DNA of 64,000 bases, taken from the NCBI GenBank assembly GCA_021904315.1, contig CM038920.1, positions 7,068,001 to 7,132,000 on the forward strand. Direction: 5' to 3'. The position numbers and the translations under genes were made by a program. Shown piece after piece: positions 1-12,609 of the stretch (the stretch's first letter is position 1; every line of letters begins with the position of its first letter). A model generated the notes under the pieces. That model had not been told where the DNA came from, ran no database searches, and was given only the letters and a program-made list of their open reading frames with translations. Source of the stretch: Sphagnum magellanicum. Its lineage: Eukaryota; Streptophyta; Sphagnopsida; Sphagnales; Sphagnaceae.

Positions 1-382
1 TTTTTAAAAATCTCGTCCTCTATGTGACCAAACAGGGGTTCCGGTGCCGTCTTGGCCTGACTTTACGGATAACTTTATTGAGTTGCTTTTATTCATTGAG
101 CAGACTTACCAACAAATAAAAGCCATTTAGACAGATAAAGGCAGCTCTTAAGAATTGGCCAGAATGAACCAAACAGCTACAAGCATACCCTTCATTGGAA
201 GCCTGTTACGAGCCCTTCATTGCGAACCCCTCATCACTCAATAGTAGAAAATCCCACTCGCGTTGCGATCAGGTTTCACCTACTTAACCTGTCTTATAAA
301 AAATTAGGAAAAAATAGGAAGGTAGGTAGGACAATAGGTGACTACAAAGTAGGTCTAAAAAGTAAGTCCTGAAGGAAGAAAA
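1..382. other. Intergenic DNA with a dispersed-repeat fragment
   Basis: I see no gene here. Bases 318-372 contain a GTAGGACAATAGGTG-type motif followed by a CTACAAAGTAGGT-type motif. The same pair occurs in reverse complement at 29207-29240, downstream of the unrecognised gene copy A. A weaker match lies at 12613-12645, beside copy B. This stretch is therefore probably a stray 3'-flank fragment of that dispersed family. The rest of the interval is unremarkable. Confidence 0.5.
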
Positions 383-535
383 TTTAGGGTTTTAAAATTG
401 TACTTTTGGTTTAAGGTTTGAATTTAAGGTTAAGGTCTGGGTATTAAGGTCTAGGTATTAAGGTGTGAAATGAAGGGTTTCAAATTCAACATTTATGGGT
501 AAGTTCTAGAATTTAAGGTTTTAAAGTCTAAAATC
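383..535 (+). repeat. Degenerate telomere-like tract, left of transposase remnant
   Basis: The tract is a run of short GGTTTAAGG, AGGTCTAGG and GGGTTT words. They read as heavily mutated copies of the plant telomere unit TTTAGGG. The array is irregular and has no perfect long run, so it is an old interstitial tract or a telomere-like satellite, not a chromosome end. A matching tract lies on the other side of the transposase remnant at 1380-1812. Confidence 0.55.
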
Positions 536-599
536 TTTGTCTATATATTGCTAGGGGATGCATCGATGTGCATGGGGAGACTATCAAAGTTGGGGCCCA

Positions 600-1362
600 A
601 ACAATAACTTTTATGTTTCATATTATTCAAGAGACACAATAATGTCACCATGTATGATGCCTTCATGTGGAATTGAGCAAAATCATCATTGTGCGATGAT
701 GTGATATTCATCGCATCATGCATTAACCATGCCCTAGCGGATGAAATCTGTTGGCCATCATCTTTTGAAAGGGTTGCCTTGGGTAACCAATTGCATGAAT
801 TGCCATGGTGCCTAGGGTTCATTGATGAGACATTAGTTGGGATCCAAAACCATGGAAAAACCAAAAACATTGAAAATGGTTTTATGGCCACAAGAAGATA
901 TATACAATGAACAACACTATGATTTTGGATCACCATGGATTGTTTATTTATATTGATTCAAGCTACCTTGGGTCTTATCACGATGTAAACATTTTTCACC
1001 ATTTGGCCATCTATTGAAAGTGGCATCAATATTTCACCCATCATGATGATTATCTTGAATATCTTTTAAGGGTTCCGAAGTACTTTGGGGAAGAAATGTT
1101 CATCATGAGGAGGATGGGGAGGCGAAAATTACCACCAAATGTGGACTATGATGGCATCCATGCTCGATTTAAAACAAAATGCATGTGAGGTTTAGGGTCC
1201 AAATGGAATGGGGAATTGGTGGACTTAAGTGAAAATGGAAATGTTTCATGAAAATATTTGATTCCATAAAACCAAAATTCTTTCATCTTTTCCAAGCTAG
1301 TGCCTTCCTCATCAACTACCTTCATCATTGTTGGATGGACTTCACATATGATTGAAGATCAA
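600..1362 (+). pseudogene. Decayed PIF/Harbinger transposase (DDE_Tnp_4 type)
   Basis: Translated fragments give, in order, a segment with WCLGFIDETLVGIQN, then NNTMILDHHGLFIYIDSSYL, then GSYHDVNIFHH, then YFGEEMFIMRRMGRR, then QMEWGIGGLK and finally LINYLHHCWMDFTYD. These follow the nuclease domain of plant PIF/Harbinger transposases. The three catalytic acids can be located: Asp at 824-826 (GFID), Asp at 982-984 (YHD) and Glu at 1206-1208 (MEWG). The longest open piece is 689-910. Downstream, the reading frame is broken by stop codons (one at 908-910, others near 1013 and 1185) and by a frame change near 1190, so no working protein is made. No terminal repeats were found because the flanks are telomere-like tracts. 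The family call is firm; the borders are approximate. Confidence 0.8.
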
Positions 1363-1379
1363 AACTTTGACCCTATTGC

Positions 1380-1812
1380 ACAAAGGTAGGTAAAAAACTA
1401 TTAGGTACAAGTTTGAACTTGTGAAAATTTATAATTTAGGATGTAAGGTTTGGTACTATGGTTTTTATATCTGAAATTACGGTCTTGGGTTCTAGGGTTC
1501 TGATTTTAGGTCTGCAATTAGGGTTACAACTTTGAAATTAGGGATTAAGGTTTAAATTCTGAAAATAAGGGTTTAAGGTTTGAAATTAAGGTTTACAAAC
1601 CTAACATTAGGAATGAAGGTTTTAGGTTAAGAAATTAAGGTTTAATGTCTGTAATTAAAGTTTGAAGACTTGGGATTAGGGTTTAAGGTTTAAGTTTTGA
1701 AATTAAGGTTTTAAGGTTTAAAATTAGGGTTTATAAACTTGAAATTAAGGATTAAGGTTTATAAACTTAGGATTAAGGTTTAGGGTTTAGGGTTTAAGGT
1801 TCTAATATTAAA
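1380..1812 (+). repeat. Degenerate telomere-like tract, right of transposase remnant
   Basis: About 430 bp of variant units such as GGTTTAAGG, AATTAGGG, TAAGGTTTA and TTAGGGTTT. Near 1776-1800 two almost perfect TTTAGGG units occur side by side. The tract matches the shorter one at 383-535, so the Harbinger remnant appears to sit inside a formerly continuous telomere-like array. No coding sense is visible. Confidence 0.6.
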
Positions 1813-4800
1813 TTTGTGGTAAATACAACATGTTAAATACGATTCCAAAATAACCCTCATTTCTGCTCTAAACTTTTTTTATGAAATCACCCCTAAATCT
1901 TTAGCCATATTCAAATTGTTAATTTAATTTAATTTATTTTTTTCACGATTGATATCCATCTTCCCTAATAGGAAGGCATCACAGACATTAGATGTAGAAG
2001 AGAATCAACTTGCCATGGTTGCCATGCTCCTAGAGTTCACGTTTGCGATTTCCCCCTTGCTAAGTTTTGCCCTAGGGCTTTGCATTTCTCCTGAGGTTGT
2101 TAACAAGATAGGATCTGAAGAACTAGCATTAGCAAAAGGTGCATTTGATTCATTAAGGGCAAGGTTATGACTAGGGCTAAGAGCTGGGGATTGGGTTATG
2201 GGCATGTGATTAATGAGGCTTTGTCACCTCTTCAAAACATTTCGACTTGCATGTCCATTAGTGGATTTAAAATTCATTTAAATCAAAACTAAAAGCTATA
2301 GGAAAATTTGGTTGCATTCTTGATATTGTTGGAAATCCCTCATTGAGTAAGATTTAATTAAGGTGATTTGAAATTTTTTAGACCTAAGGTGTGAGAAATA
2401 TTGAAATTTGAGTAGTTTTTGTCATTGGAGATTAAATAGATTACAAACAATGGCTTTGGAAGGAAAAATTAGGGATAATTAAAATTTTCTACTTTTAATG
2501 GATGAAACACTTTTATCCAAACATATGAAATCCAATTACAAAAAACATAGTTATTTCATTTAAACCATGTTATTCCAAGGTCATACATGTTTGATGTTTG
2601 TTGAATTGATGGTTCCAAGTCTTTTCAAGAAGTTTGTAACAAAGTTTAAGCTCCATAATGTTCATATACATATCTCCAACTAATTGTTATTTCATTTTTG
2701 AATGTCAAGCTTGAACATACATTTAAGAAAACAACAATGTCAATATTAAAGGCCAATGTAGTGAATCCAAATGTGTGGATCAAAGTGCCCTTTAGGCTTG
2801 CAAAATCGTATGGGTGGAATTTTGCAATAAAATACATGTAATGAAAACTCCATAAAGCTTGAATGGGTTATTTAAATCCTCATGATTAGATTCACATAAT
2901 AAAACATTGGAAACACATAACAACATATTGTTTTGTTAGCACGAGATTTTCAACCTTTTCCAATGTACACAAGCAAAATTTGAAAGGTATTTGGTTTTTT
3001 TACTTAACATCAAGATTCATGCTAGAGTTAGGACAAACAAAACTCTTGAAAGAGTCACTACTTCCTTATGTTTCTACTTCCATAGCTTTCCATGGGCGCT
3101 ACTTCCTTGCATATATAGTATAAAGGAATTTATCCATGTTTTTTATATTAACAAAAGCCCTTAACTTTAAATGTTGAATGTTAAAACTTACACAACAACA
3201 AAATATGTAATAATCACACCATTAGGCAAATGGAAGATATTTGTATATCTACTTATAAAAAGGTAGTATCATTTATTTTTTAGAATTTTGTGAAATATAA
3301 AATGGTTGTGATATTACAATCATGTCATTTTAGTAGGATGATAATTGAATGAATTATGTTTATGGAACACCATTTGATTTAAAAGAAAAGAGTTTGACAA
3401 CACTTGAGAATGACAATATCTCCTAATTCAACAAAGGAAATAATCATACATTAATAAGTGTGATGTATAAGTTGGCATACTATGTTACAATCAAGTTGTT
3501 CATAGATACCAATATGCATGCCATGGCACCTAGGCAAATACCCTTTTAAACAAAAACAATTGAGAAAAAAAAAAAAAAAACAATTGTATCCTTAAATCAA
3601 TCAACTAACATGACATCGATTTAATTTACAATCATTTGATCACAAAAATATGTGTCAAATTCACATAAGTTTGCAATGCAATTTGGTAAATTTCATGCAC
3701 AATTATCAATATGGCAAGTACAAAGTACCATAGAAAAAACTTATGACACCCACTTGAAGGTTATATGAATGTATTCCCATTGTAAGATGTGTTGTGGCCT
3801 TTTCAAGACCTCTTTTAATGTTCTAGGAGATGGGTTGTACAAAATTGGTCAAAAAGAAAGCATTACATTCACCCCTGTTCACGATATCCATTTCAATATG
3901 TGTTTAGTGTGCACAATGGTCTAATTACAAAAGTTTTGATCTAGAATGTAATGTTTTAACTCTTGTTGGCAATTTGATATTCAAAATACAACATCTTGTG
4001 TCTTTTAAGAGATTATTCGAGTTTAGCTAAAATATGACAAATAAAGTGTCATGTAATATGTATTTTTCTAATTCATTTGTCCCTTTGATGCTTTTGCATG
4101 GTTTAGTACGCATTGAAAACTTCACGATTTAAACCAAACCTCAAAAGTAAATCATTTGCTTGTGTTTTTATCATGTGCAATTTTCAAGGTAATATAATTT
4201 GTCTTACCTTTCGAAGTTCTGTTCGAGTTTTTAGAATTGGTTAACATTCATTTTTCACATTTTGGATTCCAATTGATTGGAAATTTTCTTTTTTCCAAAT
4301 AAAAAAAATCACATGCCCTTGTTGAAATAATGTCATAGTGGAGATTTTTTTTAAAAAAAAACTTCATATACAAGTCAAGTATAGGGGAAGGCCTTTGGGA
4401 TATACCCATTTGGCAAATTATTGTAGAATGATAGTGTAAAATTGGCTAATGCTCAACCTTTGTTCCCTTATTTTTCTTCATCCTTTCTTCTCTAACAAGG
4501 AATTTTTATGAGGTTTTTTCCGTTTTCATTGAAGAAGAAAATAGAGAAACCAAAATTTGAAAACTTATATTGGCAACCTACTTTGGAATTAAGAATCAAA
4601 AACATTGGCCAGAATCACAAACATTGAATAACATTGGCCAATATCACAAGTTTTGAAGAAAATTGAAGAAAATGTCAAAGCAATATGGCAATTTTCCCTT
4701 TTTTTTCTATGAATAATTTTTGGTTTGGGTCTCTATCACTTTCAAATAGGTAATATAGATATAACAAATAATAGAATTATTGCTCAAATTAGGCAATTTC

Positions 4801-5394
4801 TTAAGACTGATAATAGAAAAAATTTGGTCAAAGTCACAAACCTTGGAAAAGGATTTGGCAATATGTCAAAAAATTAAATTATTATTTTCTGTGTTTTCCT
4901 TTGTTTTTATCATGGAACATGTTATGTACTATGGTTGGGTGTCATTCACTTTACTATAAAAAAAGAAAAAAGAAAAATGCAAAAGTAAACCAGCTAGGTA
5001 TCCTCATATTGCATACAATACTGGCATATGGAACATATAAGTGTAACATGGCAAGTTCGACATTTCAGTGTCAAGTTATTATTTTATTTTGAAGATTCCA
5101 TGTTTGGAAATAAAATATTCTAAAGTATTTTCTATTTTCCTTCACAAAATGTTGTTCTTGGAAATTTTATTTTATTTTTCAAAATTCCAAAATTTCTGAA
5201 AACAATAGTGTCAAAGCTGCCAAGGTACTATTGTATTGCCCCATGTCTTGATAAGTGTTTGTATATTCACATGACATATGATATTGAAATATGAAAACTA
5301 TTTATAATTGGAGCTAACATTACATGACATCAATGGTTAACACACTTCAAAGGTTTGTGTTATTAGCCAATCCAAATGGTTTGTTTTTGGGTTT
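1813..5394. other. AT-rich intergenic DNA
   Basis: No convincing gene. Bases 2317-2437 are a diverged copy of a segment seen again at 62826-62942 and more weakly at 63270-63370. The shared words are GACCTAAGGTGTG and AGATATTGA-like. Around 4550-4870 there are several short degenerate repeats of a TTGGCAATAT or CACAAACATTG type. Short open frames at 1949-2170 and 4901-5092 have no recognisable domain and ordinary AT-rich composition, so they are left out. Confidence 0.5.
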
Positions 5395-6190
5395 AGGGTT
5401 TACATTAGTGTTGTGCGTGTAAGTGTCAATAGTCATATATATGGCATGTAAATCCAGTGTAAGTGTAAATCATTTACACTTACATGTCCAAACTTTTTAC
5501 ATTTACACTTATCCTGTTGCAGTGTATTATATAATATTTTACACTTACACAGGCCCGTGTAAATGTTTTGGGGTGTGTAAGTGTAAATACTAAAATTATT
5601 TGTAACATCACCCTGTCTTTGAGCCTCCTTTCGCCCAAACCCTCCTTTCAGGGGTATCCATAAAGTAAGGAAATTTTATTAAATCTGGGAATGAAATGCT
5701 GAAAATCAGCATTTAATGCACAAGGTTCAAGACTAATTATAGTAACTTTATAAGTAGGAGCAGCGAAAATAAATGCAGCAAGAGTGGAGGCGCCAAAGAA
5801 AAAGGAGAGACAGGGTGAAACTGTATTCACCACAAAAACTGAGGTGTCCCCACTCTTGAATGCGAATGTTTTTTATTTTTTTAAATTTCACCTTATTTAT
5901 GATCAAACTCAGGGTTTTAGTGTTGTTTTCCTTACTTTATAGATTTTTTAATTTTTTTTTGCAATGGGCCATTTAGCTGGCTTATTTTCAAAAAATTATG
6001 AAATCTCCCCTCCTCAAGTAAAAATCATATTTTTTACATTGTTATATATTTACATTTTTTATATAGCCATGTAAAATCATATATATAGACACTTACAATT
6101 ATATGTTCCATATTTTACATTTATACTTACACGGAGTGTAAGTCCCAAACCATTTACATGCACCACACTGGTTTACAATTTACACCTAAA
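5395..6190. mobile_element. Foldback-like element with TGTAAGTG-rich ends
   Basis: The left end (5395-5600) and the right end (6060-6190) are imperfect inverted copies. The left starts GTTTACATTAGTGTTGTGCG; the reverse complement of the right starts GTAAACCAGTGTGGTGCATG. Both ends are packed with short GTGTAAGTGTAAA words in both orientations, like the subterminal repeats of a non-autonomous DNA transposon. The core (about 5610-5900) is less AT-rich and carries no recognised coding region. Target-site duplications are unclear, so superfamily and exact borders are undecided. Confidence 0.45.
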
Positions 6191-6849
6191 ATATAAAATT
6201 ATTGAAAAATGTTGGCCTTTCTAATCATTGTCCATTGAATGGATGCAAGATGGGAAATTGTTGACCCCATTCCAAATTCCAAAGTTCTTCATGTTGGACC
6301 AGAAAATGTGAAGATAGGTGACCAATTTAAGGGCACCCATAAAGTGTCTCATGGGCTACCACAACAAGAAAAGCAAAGTTCAAAATTTGAAGTTTTCAAT
6401 CTTAAGAACTTGATATAGGTAGATGATCAATCAAGAAAATAATGCCAATATGACAAAATCCACCTCAAGAAAAGAAAAACTCTATTCATACTATGCAAGG
6501 GATAAAGTTCCAAGTGACATTGGTTCAAGTTTTCTTTTCCTCACACAACCAAATGTTTGATTGCAAAATCAAGCACAATCTAAATCACAACTCTTATATT
6601 GAAGAGAGGGCGTAAAGAAGCTACAACTTAGGTATCACTATAATGAAACACAAAAAATAGACTAGGGTGATGAGAGGATCACTACTTAGAGTTATGAACA
6701 CATACATGAGCACAATTGGTTAAGATTGTTTCAGAAGCGAGGATTAGAGACCAAAACATGCTTAGGAAATCTTTAAAAAGCAAAACATTGTCCTTTTACT
6801 TACCATCCGTATTTTATTGAGTGTTTGGAAGAGCAAATGACATATTAAA
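6191..6849. other. Intergenic DNA, nothing recognised
   Basis: AT-rich sequence between two transposable elements. I see no open frame with a recognisable domain, no structured RNA and no clear repeat. Confidence 0.5.
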
Positions 6850-7182
6850 GAGCATCTCCAGCTGTGCTGAATATGTGACCCTACAAAAATATCTCTCGCA
6901 ACCAAGAAGTTTAGTTATTTACTTTTCTCAACCCCACCCATAAAACTAAAACTGGGATTGCACGTATGCCAGAGACTAATAATAGCAGCCCACCTGGACC
7001 AATCAAACTATCTAGCCAATCAACAACAGATGTTAGGTTTCTTGGTCCTTTTACCAGATTCAACATCCTGTGCAAAATTGTAGGACAAAACCGCTTTCCA
7101 GAGCCAAACTGGCATGTTTTGACTTTTCTTCATCCAATTTTCTTTTGCAGGGCTACATAGTGAGCACTGGTGGAGCTGCTCT
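6850..7182. mobile_element. Tourist-like MITE with GAGCATCTCC ends
   Basis: The left end begins GAGCATCTCCAGCTGTGCTG at 6850. The reverse complement of the right end (7182 inward) begins AGAGCAGCTCCACCAGTGCT. Both continue into a TATGTGACCC / TATGTAGCCC motif, so the inverted ends match imperfectly over about 33 bp. TTAA lies outside each end, which would suit a PIF/Harbinger-type target, but the precise duplication is blurred by a small length difference. The element is about 330 bp and has no transposase. A fragment of the same family lies in the lipocalin intron at 55642-55715. Confidence 0.65.
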
Positions 7183-10100
7183 CTTTAAAAGAACAATTGT
7201 GAAACTTAAAGATTTGATTATAGTTTGGGTTGGAGAGTTTTTTCTTTCAATTTGATCTTTTGAACTTCGTATTTAGGTGAGTGGAAAATGGTATTATTCT
7301 CTTCTTTCATTTGAAGTGGAAAGTACTGGCCCCCCACCAAATTTGTAGGAGAAAAATGGTCACAACTAAAAGGTTAGAAGTAAGCAATCAACAACAATGA
7401 TGTCCACAAACACACCCTCCTTTTATGTTAAGTTTGTCTCACCTCTCCCCCCCACCTCCACCCCCAAAAAGAAATATCATATGTACCCTTAGTACCTTGG
7501 CAGCTTCAACACATGTTTGTTGATTAATTGTTTTATTTTATACTTTGGCAAATAAAATATTTTTAAAGATTTTATATTTTCCTTCTCAAATTTCTTTTAT
7601 TTGAAAAAAAATAATTAAAAAAAACCTCAACATTTCCGAAAATAATATGAGTGTTCACCTTGCCAAAGTAGTAAGGTAGTCTTTTTTTTATGTGGTCAAT
7701 TATTTATTTCAATGCTAATCATTATTTTAAAATATGATATCACTATCTTAGGTCATTGTTGATTGATTTGGATTCAACACAATATTTCATAATTTTAAAA
7801 TGTACATGCATGTGGACACTTTCTTATTTCATAATTCATATTTTATTCTTCAAACAAGTTCAATTCAAATATTAATGAATTATCATGGTAAGAAAATTTA
7901 GCATCGACAAAGATATGGATTTTATACGGATGGAAACAACAAAAAATATAAAACAATAAAAGTGTTAATATTTTATATAACAATCTTAAATTCACATTTA
8001 TTCAAATTGCATAATGATGTAACTTAGAAAATGTTACTACAAGAGAATATAGTAAGAAGAGATGGAAAGGAAAATTTTAGGACAAAAAAAAAAAGATAAC
8101 TTGTATTCTCTCCAAACTATAATTTGTAACATGAAACATATAATATGAGAATGGGGAAGATACAAAGTGTGCATTGTGTAAGGAATGGTCATTAGGTGAG
8201 AACTAACCCCCAATGCTCTAGTTGTTTGACTTAGAATGGACAAGGCTTGCATCTTTTGGAAACCGTTTCATATTTATGGCTTAAAGAGGTGATGACTATT
8301 GAAAGGCGAAACCCTTTCAACCTTTGATGTCTTGAGCTTTGTTGATACAAAACTTGTATGCAAATTAATTCATCAATTTTTAAAAATTAATTAATTAAGA
8401 AAATTATTGTTCAAGGATTCATTGCCAACTTTAATTGTTCATTTTCTTTGTAGCTTTTGATATTGCAATTTCTAAAGAAAGCGAATAAGAAAACAATATT
8501 AAATGATTTGGGAACAAATGCTTGTGCTTCTTTCTTTCATCAAAATTTCAACAATGGAAGAAAGGCCCCACAAGACCAATGAGTTGATCACCAACACCTC
8601 AAGGAATACCAAGGGTAGTGATCCATGGAGGAGTAACACGTAAATGCATTATGGTGGAGAAATTACAAAGAACAAATGAGATTACCGTGGCCTAGGGTCA
8701 GTTTTCACATTGACCAAACGAATAATTATTTATTTTTTCAAAAATGATTTTTTTCTAATTTTGAAATTATTATTATTTTCATCATCTACTATAATATTGT
8801 GATATGAGTAGTGAAATTATTTAGAGTGAAGTCTATGATAATTATGACGATTTCAACATGTCAACTTCATATTTTTCATAAAATTTCATTTCACTATTTT
8901 GAGGATTATTTAATGATAAAATTGACCTTAGGGTAAGGTAGGTGTTTATTTATCAATTAGTTTATTGCAAATGCCCTAAATATGAAAGTATGTCAATTTG
9001 ATAAAAATGACATGATTCATTGAAAGAAAGTTAATTAGGTGATGGTGAAAATTGTGTTTTGTGAAACCTTCAAGTTCTCCATGATAGGTTGACACATTAT
9101 GAAACCAAGTTGGTGTACCCCTAGTCATGAAGGGCTTTCCAATGGTATTAAGAGTGGGACAAGAGGTTTGGGAGATCTCAACATGATAAACAAAACAAAG
9201 AAATTGCTTTGCTTCCTACATAAATTATGTAGGACCAATTAAATTAACTAATTGCGTGAAAAATAGATTTTTATTTTTTTACTGTACTTATTTATCTAGA
9301 AAATGTGAACCTGTAATGAGATTTAAACTTGGGACATTACACTGCTGATACAAATAACCAATGATAACAACATTATGAACAAACCAAAACATATTCAAAG
9401 CGCAATCAAATTGTTGATGAAAATGTGATGATTATATTTAATATTTTTTTGACCACCCCTGTGCATTATAATATAAAACGTGTTTACTTAGGACCATCAA
9501 GGTTTCGCAAGCAACCAGAGGCTCTCATGAAACCCTTTAACCCTCGTATTGTGCAAAGCACATCAAAAGTCCATGGGCCAAAAGCCTAAGAACTTACTGG
9601 TATATTTAATTAGACTAAAAGTTTTTCAAAGAAAAAGTCAAAAAATAAAATTGATTTTTAACTGCACCCTTGTATTATATGTCCTAATTATTTATAAAAT
9701 TTAAACCCTAGATAAATTACTCTTAGTAGTGAATAAATTACTTTCATTTTTGAGTTTCATGCTATCCCACCCCACACCTCCAACCCCAGAAACATGACAA
9801 AAAGGACAACACCCCCATTCAATTTTTATTAAAAGTCAATTGCCTATTCAAATTCTGATGATGATTCTAGCAAAATGCTAAACCTCTGATCCGAATATCC
9901 TAAAACTTGACCTAAAAACTGCCTAAAGTCAAGAACCTACCAACTATGGTTTCAACTTTGTGGGAAATATCCACATTTATCTTGATTTTGACATGCAACA
10001 GAAATCAGAGACATTCGCGCGCCCCCCCTTGTCAAAGAGAAAGATGAGATTCGTTGATGACCCTGTGGGCCCGTAAAGATCATCCAAACCACCTTGCAGA

Positions 10101-11412
10101 CCAAACCTGACCTCAGTTAAATGTTCTGATTGGGTGCTCAAAGCACATGTATATATTAAGACAAGGGGCTGGGGGGGCGGACCCCTATGCTATCCCCCAC
10201 TTGGTGGGTTTCGAGATTTGCAATGTCGATCATTTTCAACACGAAATGTAGGACAAATTTGTTGTATTGTTGAATTGGCGTTCCTTCCCTGTCCTTGAAA
10301 GTCAAGGAGTGCGCTTCTACATACACTAGCCCATTGGCCATATTTTGAGAGTCAAAGAGTATATTTCAATCCACACTATTGGGCATATTGTTGTGCATAT
10401 TGTTGAGTCAATGAGTTTTAACTATTTGAACACTATTGTTGACAATGTGGTTTTTTAGAATAATATTTTTTGGAAATATCTTTTTTTTCTATTTTAAATT
10501 CAACTAATTTTGCTACTTTGTTGGAAAAGATTAACAATTTTTTCCACCACGAAATTGAAGGGGGTGTAACAAAAAAAAAAAAAAAAAAAACCTGATTGTT
10601 GAGATTCATAAAGCATGCATTTTTTAGATTGATGAAATTTCAGAAAAAATTGAAATCAAAAATTTTTAATTGAGATATGAATTGATTTTTTGGGATTTTC
10701 AATTGCCAAAATTGGAAAAAAAGAAAAATCATCATATTTCTATTTATGGGTCAAGTATGTAACCAAAAACATATAAAGATGTTCAAACTTTTCATCTCAT
10801 TAACAACCAAATTATACTTAATCTTTGATGGGATGGTTACCATTCTAGTTATACCATAAACTTGACAAAAAACACATTGGTTATGTAAAATCACAAGTGG
10901 GTTTAGGATTAAAATTATGTATGTTTATTACATAACTATGAAAATTTATGTTCTTGTTTGCACAAATATTTTTTCACCTTTCTATTGTCTATGTATAAGT
11001 AATATGTCACACCATTCTCCTACCATGTACTTCACACATATAAACTATGTCGAAACTTTTCAAAAGTAAAATCTCAATTCCTTTCAGAATTCTTTTCAAT
11101 GAAACTTTGCACTCTAATAACAACTTATTTTTATCAAGTGAAAGTATTTCCAATGTTCACAAACACCCACTTATATACTAATCATGATTAAACAAGAAAT
11201 TTCCTAAAATCTACACATCATGTGGCTGCCCATGGCTCCCCATGTGATTCCACATGTAAATTAAAGTGACAAAAACTTTTCACATGAATTACCATGTGTG
11301 AGTCAATGCACATTTTTGAAATTATGACCAAACCATTATGAAATTCAAATATCAATTAAATTACCAACTTAATCATTAAGGTTTAAAGCATGAAAGGTTT
11401 TTCATTCAAAGG
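7183..11412. other. AT-rich intergenic DNA with old repeat scraps
   Basis: No gene is supported. Bases 9084-9225 share a diverged copy with 32475-32608. Around 9315-9350 the minus strand reads GTCCCAAGTTTAAATCTC, which resembles the B box of a tRNA-derived SINE, but no matching A box was confirmed. Around 10280-10400 there is a rough duplication of about 60 bp built on an AGTCAAGGAG / AGTCAAAGAG word. A 10156-10341 minus-strand frame has no recognisable domain. Confidence 0.45.
9084..9225 (+). repeat. Dispersed repeat, copy 1
   Basis: The segment starts ATGAAACCAAGTTGGTG and contains GGGCTTTCCAATGGTA, GAGATCTCA and ACAAAACAAAG words. It aligns in the same order and orientation with 32475-32608. 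The two copies are clearly diverged. The parent element is not identified, and no coding region is visible in the shared part. Confidence 0.5.
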
Positions 11413-11664
11413 ATGGAAGACTTGCATGTCATCTGGAAAAGGATCCTTCAATTGACAAACAAATCTTCTATGGGAGGAGGTCATTTCAAATACAAAGGGA
11501 GAAAAACCTTGTGGTGCTATACATACGAACAAAGTACTAGGTATGATGACAAAACAAAATATTTAAACATTAAATGGATACACATCAACCAACATATTAA
11601 AGTCGTCCTTCAAGAACCTGAAATTGGGGCTTTTATCCCAAATTGGGGACCCAATCAAAAGTGA
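11413..11664 (+). pseudogene. Possible BED zinc-finger remnant (hAT-like)
   Basis: An 83-residue open frame starts MEDLHVIWKRILQLTNKSS, followed by GGGHFKYKGRKTLWCYTYE. The spacing of the aromatic residue, the Gly-rich turn and the single Cys recalls the start of a BED finger from hAT transposases (W..I...K..GG.....C..C...Y). The second half of the finger is missing, and no hAT dimerisation domain follows. This is a weak resemblance; it may be chance. Confidence 0.25.
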
Positions 11665-12609
11665 GCATGAAAAAGTAAATAGGACAAAAATGGTCATCAC
11701 GTTGTGGAAGAAAGATCTTCCACAATGGTCGTCACTTTGTTTTTTAGGTTTTTTCCCATCTGCCTTGGTTTTATTTGTCAAGATTCCACGTAGTTCCCCC
11801 TTTTAGGGCATTGGGGGGGAGGGGGGGTTGGACACTCTCTCCTCTTCTTTTTCTGTCCAATGTTGTTTCTCTAGCCAGCTTTCTCCGCCCTTTGGGGGGG
11901 TGGAAACACCCTCCATCCCCTACTTTTCTCCATCTCCTAGTGGATTGGACTCAGGTGCCCAAGTTCAAAGGCTTTTTCCCTTGCTGATAAGTTGTACCAT
12001 CTCATGAAATCCGGGCAGGCTGACATTCATAGATAGATCTTATCTATATTCTTGTAACAAATGTGTCAAGATTATACCAGGTGTTTTGAGTATAGGTATA
12101 CAAAGATGAAGATAAAGATTGATTGTTGCCGTCTGGACATTGGCAACTTCATCCAAAGAAACTTAATTACTGTAACTATTTAGCACATTTCAAAAAAATT
12201 CCATTGGTACTTCCACCATATTTCATTTGTGTGAGCGAGTCTACAACACATGTCTTCATTGGGCCTGCATGCACATTTTGAGCAAAGAAAAGATTGGTTT
12301 TTGGAAATACTTGAACAACTTTGTGCCTCAACTTTAATAAGGTACCTAAGTTTAGATGATCACGAAATGTCTTTCATTTTCTTGACCTTTGGATGACTTT
12401 TCCATGTTTTCCATCAAAATAAATGCACGTAGTAATTTTTGTTTATTCATATTAATATTTTAAGGCTCTACAAAACTACAACCCTTGATTGTAAATGTCA
12501 AGAAAAATATAGCTCTTCACCATGACCCTTTCAGGGTGCCCTTCCATTCTTGAAAAAACATTGCAATGGTTCTGAATGCTTTTCATTGGAAGCACTTGTT
12601 TTCAATTCC
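11665..12609. other. Intergenic DNA with a short hairpin
   Basis: No gene is supported. A perfect small hairpin occurs near 11704-11723 (GTGGAAGA, four-base loop, TCTTCCAC). It is flanked by near-identical TGGTCATCAC and TGGTCGTCAC words. A C- or G-rich stretch at 11810-11960 is open in several frames but has no recognised domain. The rest is AT-rich. Confidence 0.4.

Noticed and set aside
5395-6190. CACTA element
   Set aside because: A TAGTG word occurs near the left end, but in the wrong orientation for a 5' CACTA terminus, and no matching right end was found.
9315-9350. tRNA gene or SINE on the minus strand
   Set aside because: Only a B-box-like word is visible. There is no cloverleaf and no convincing A box.
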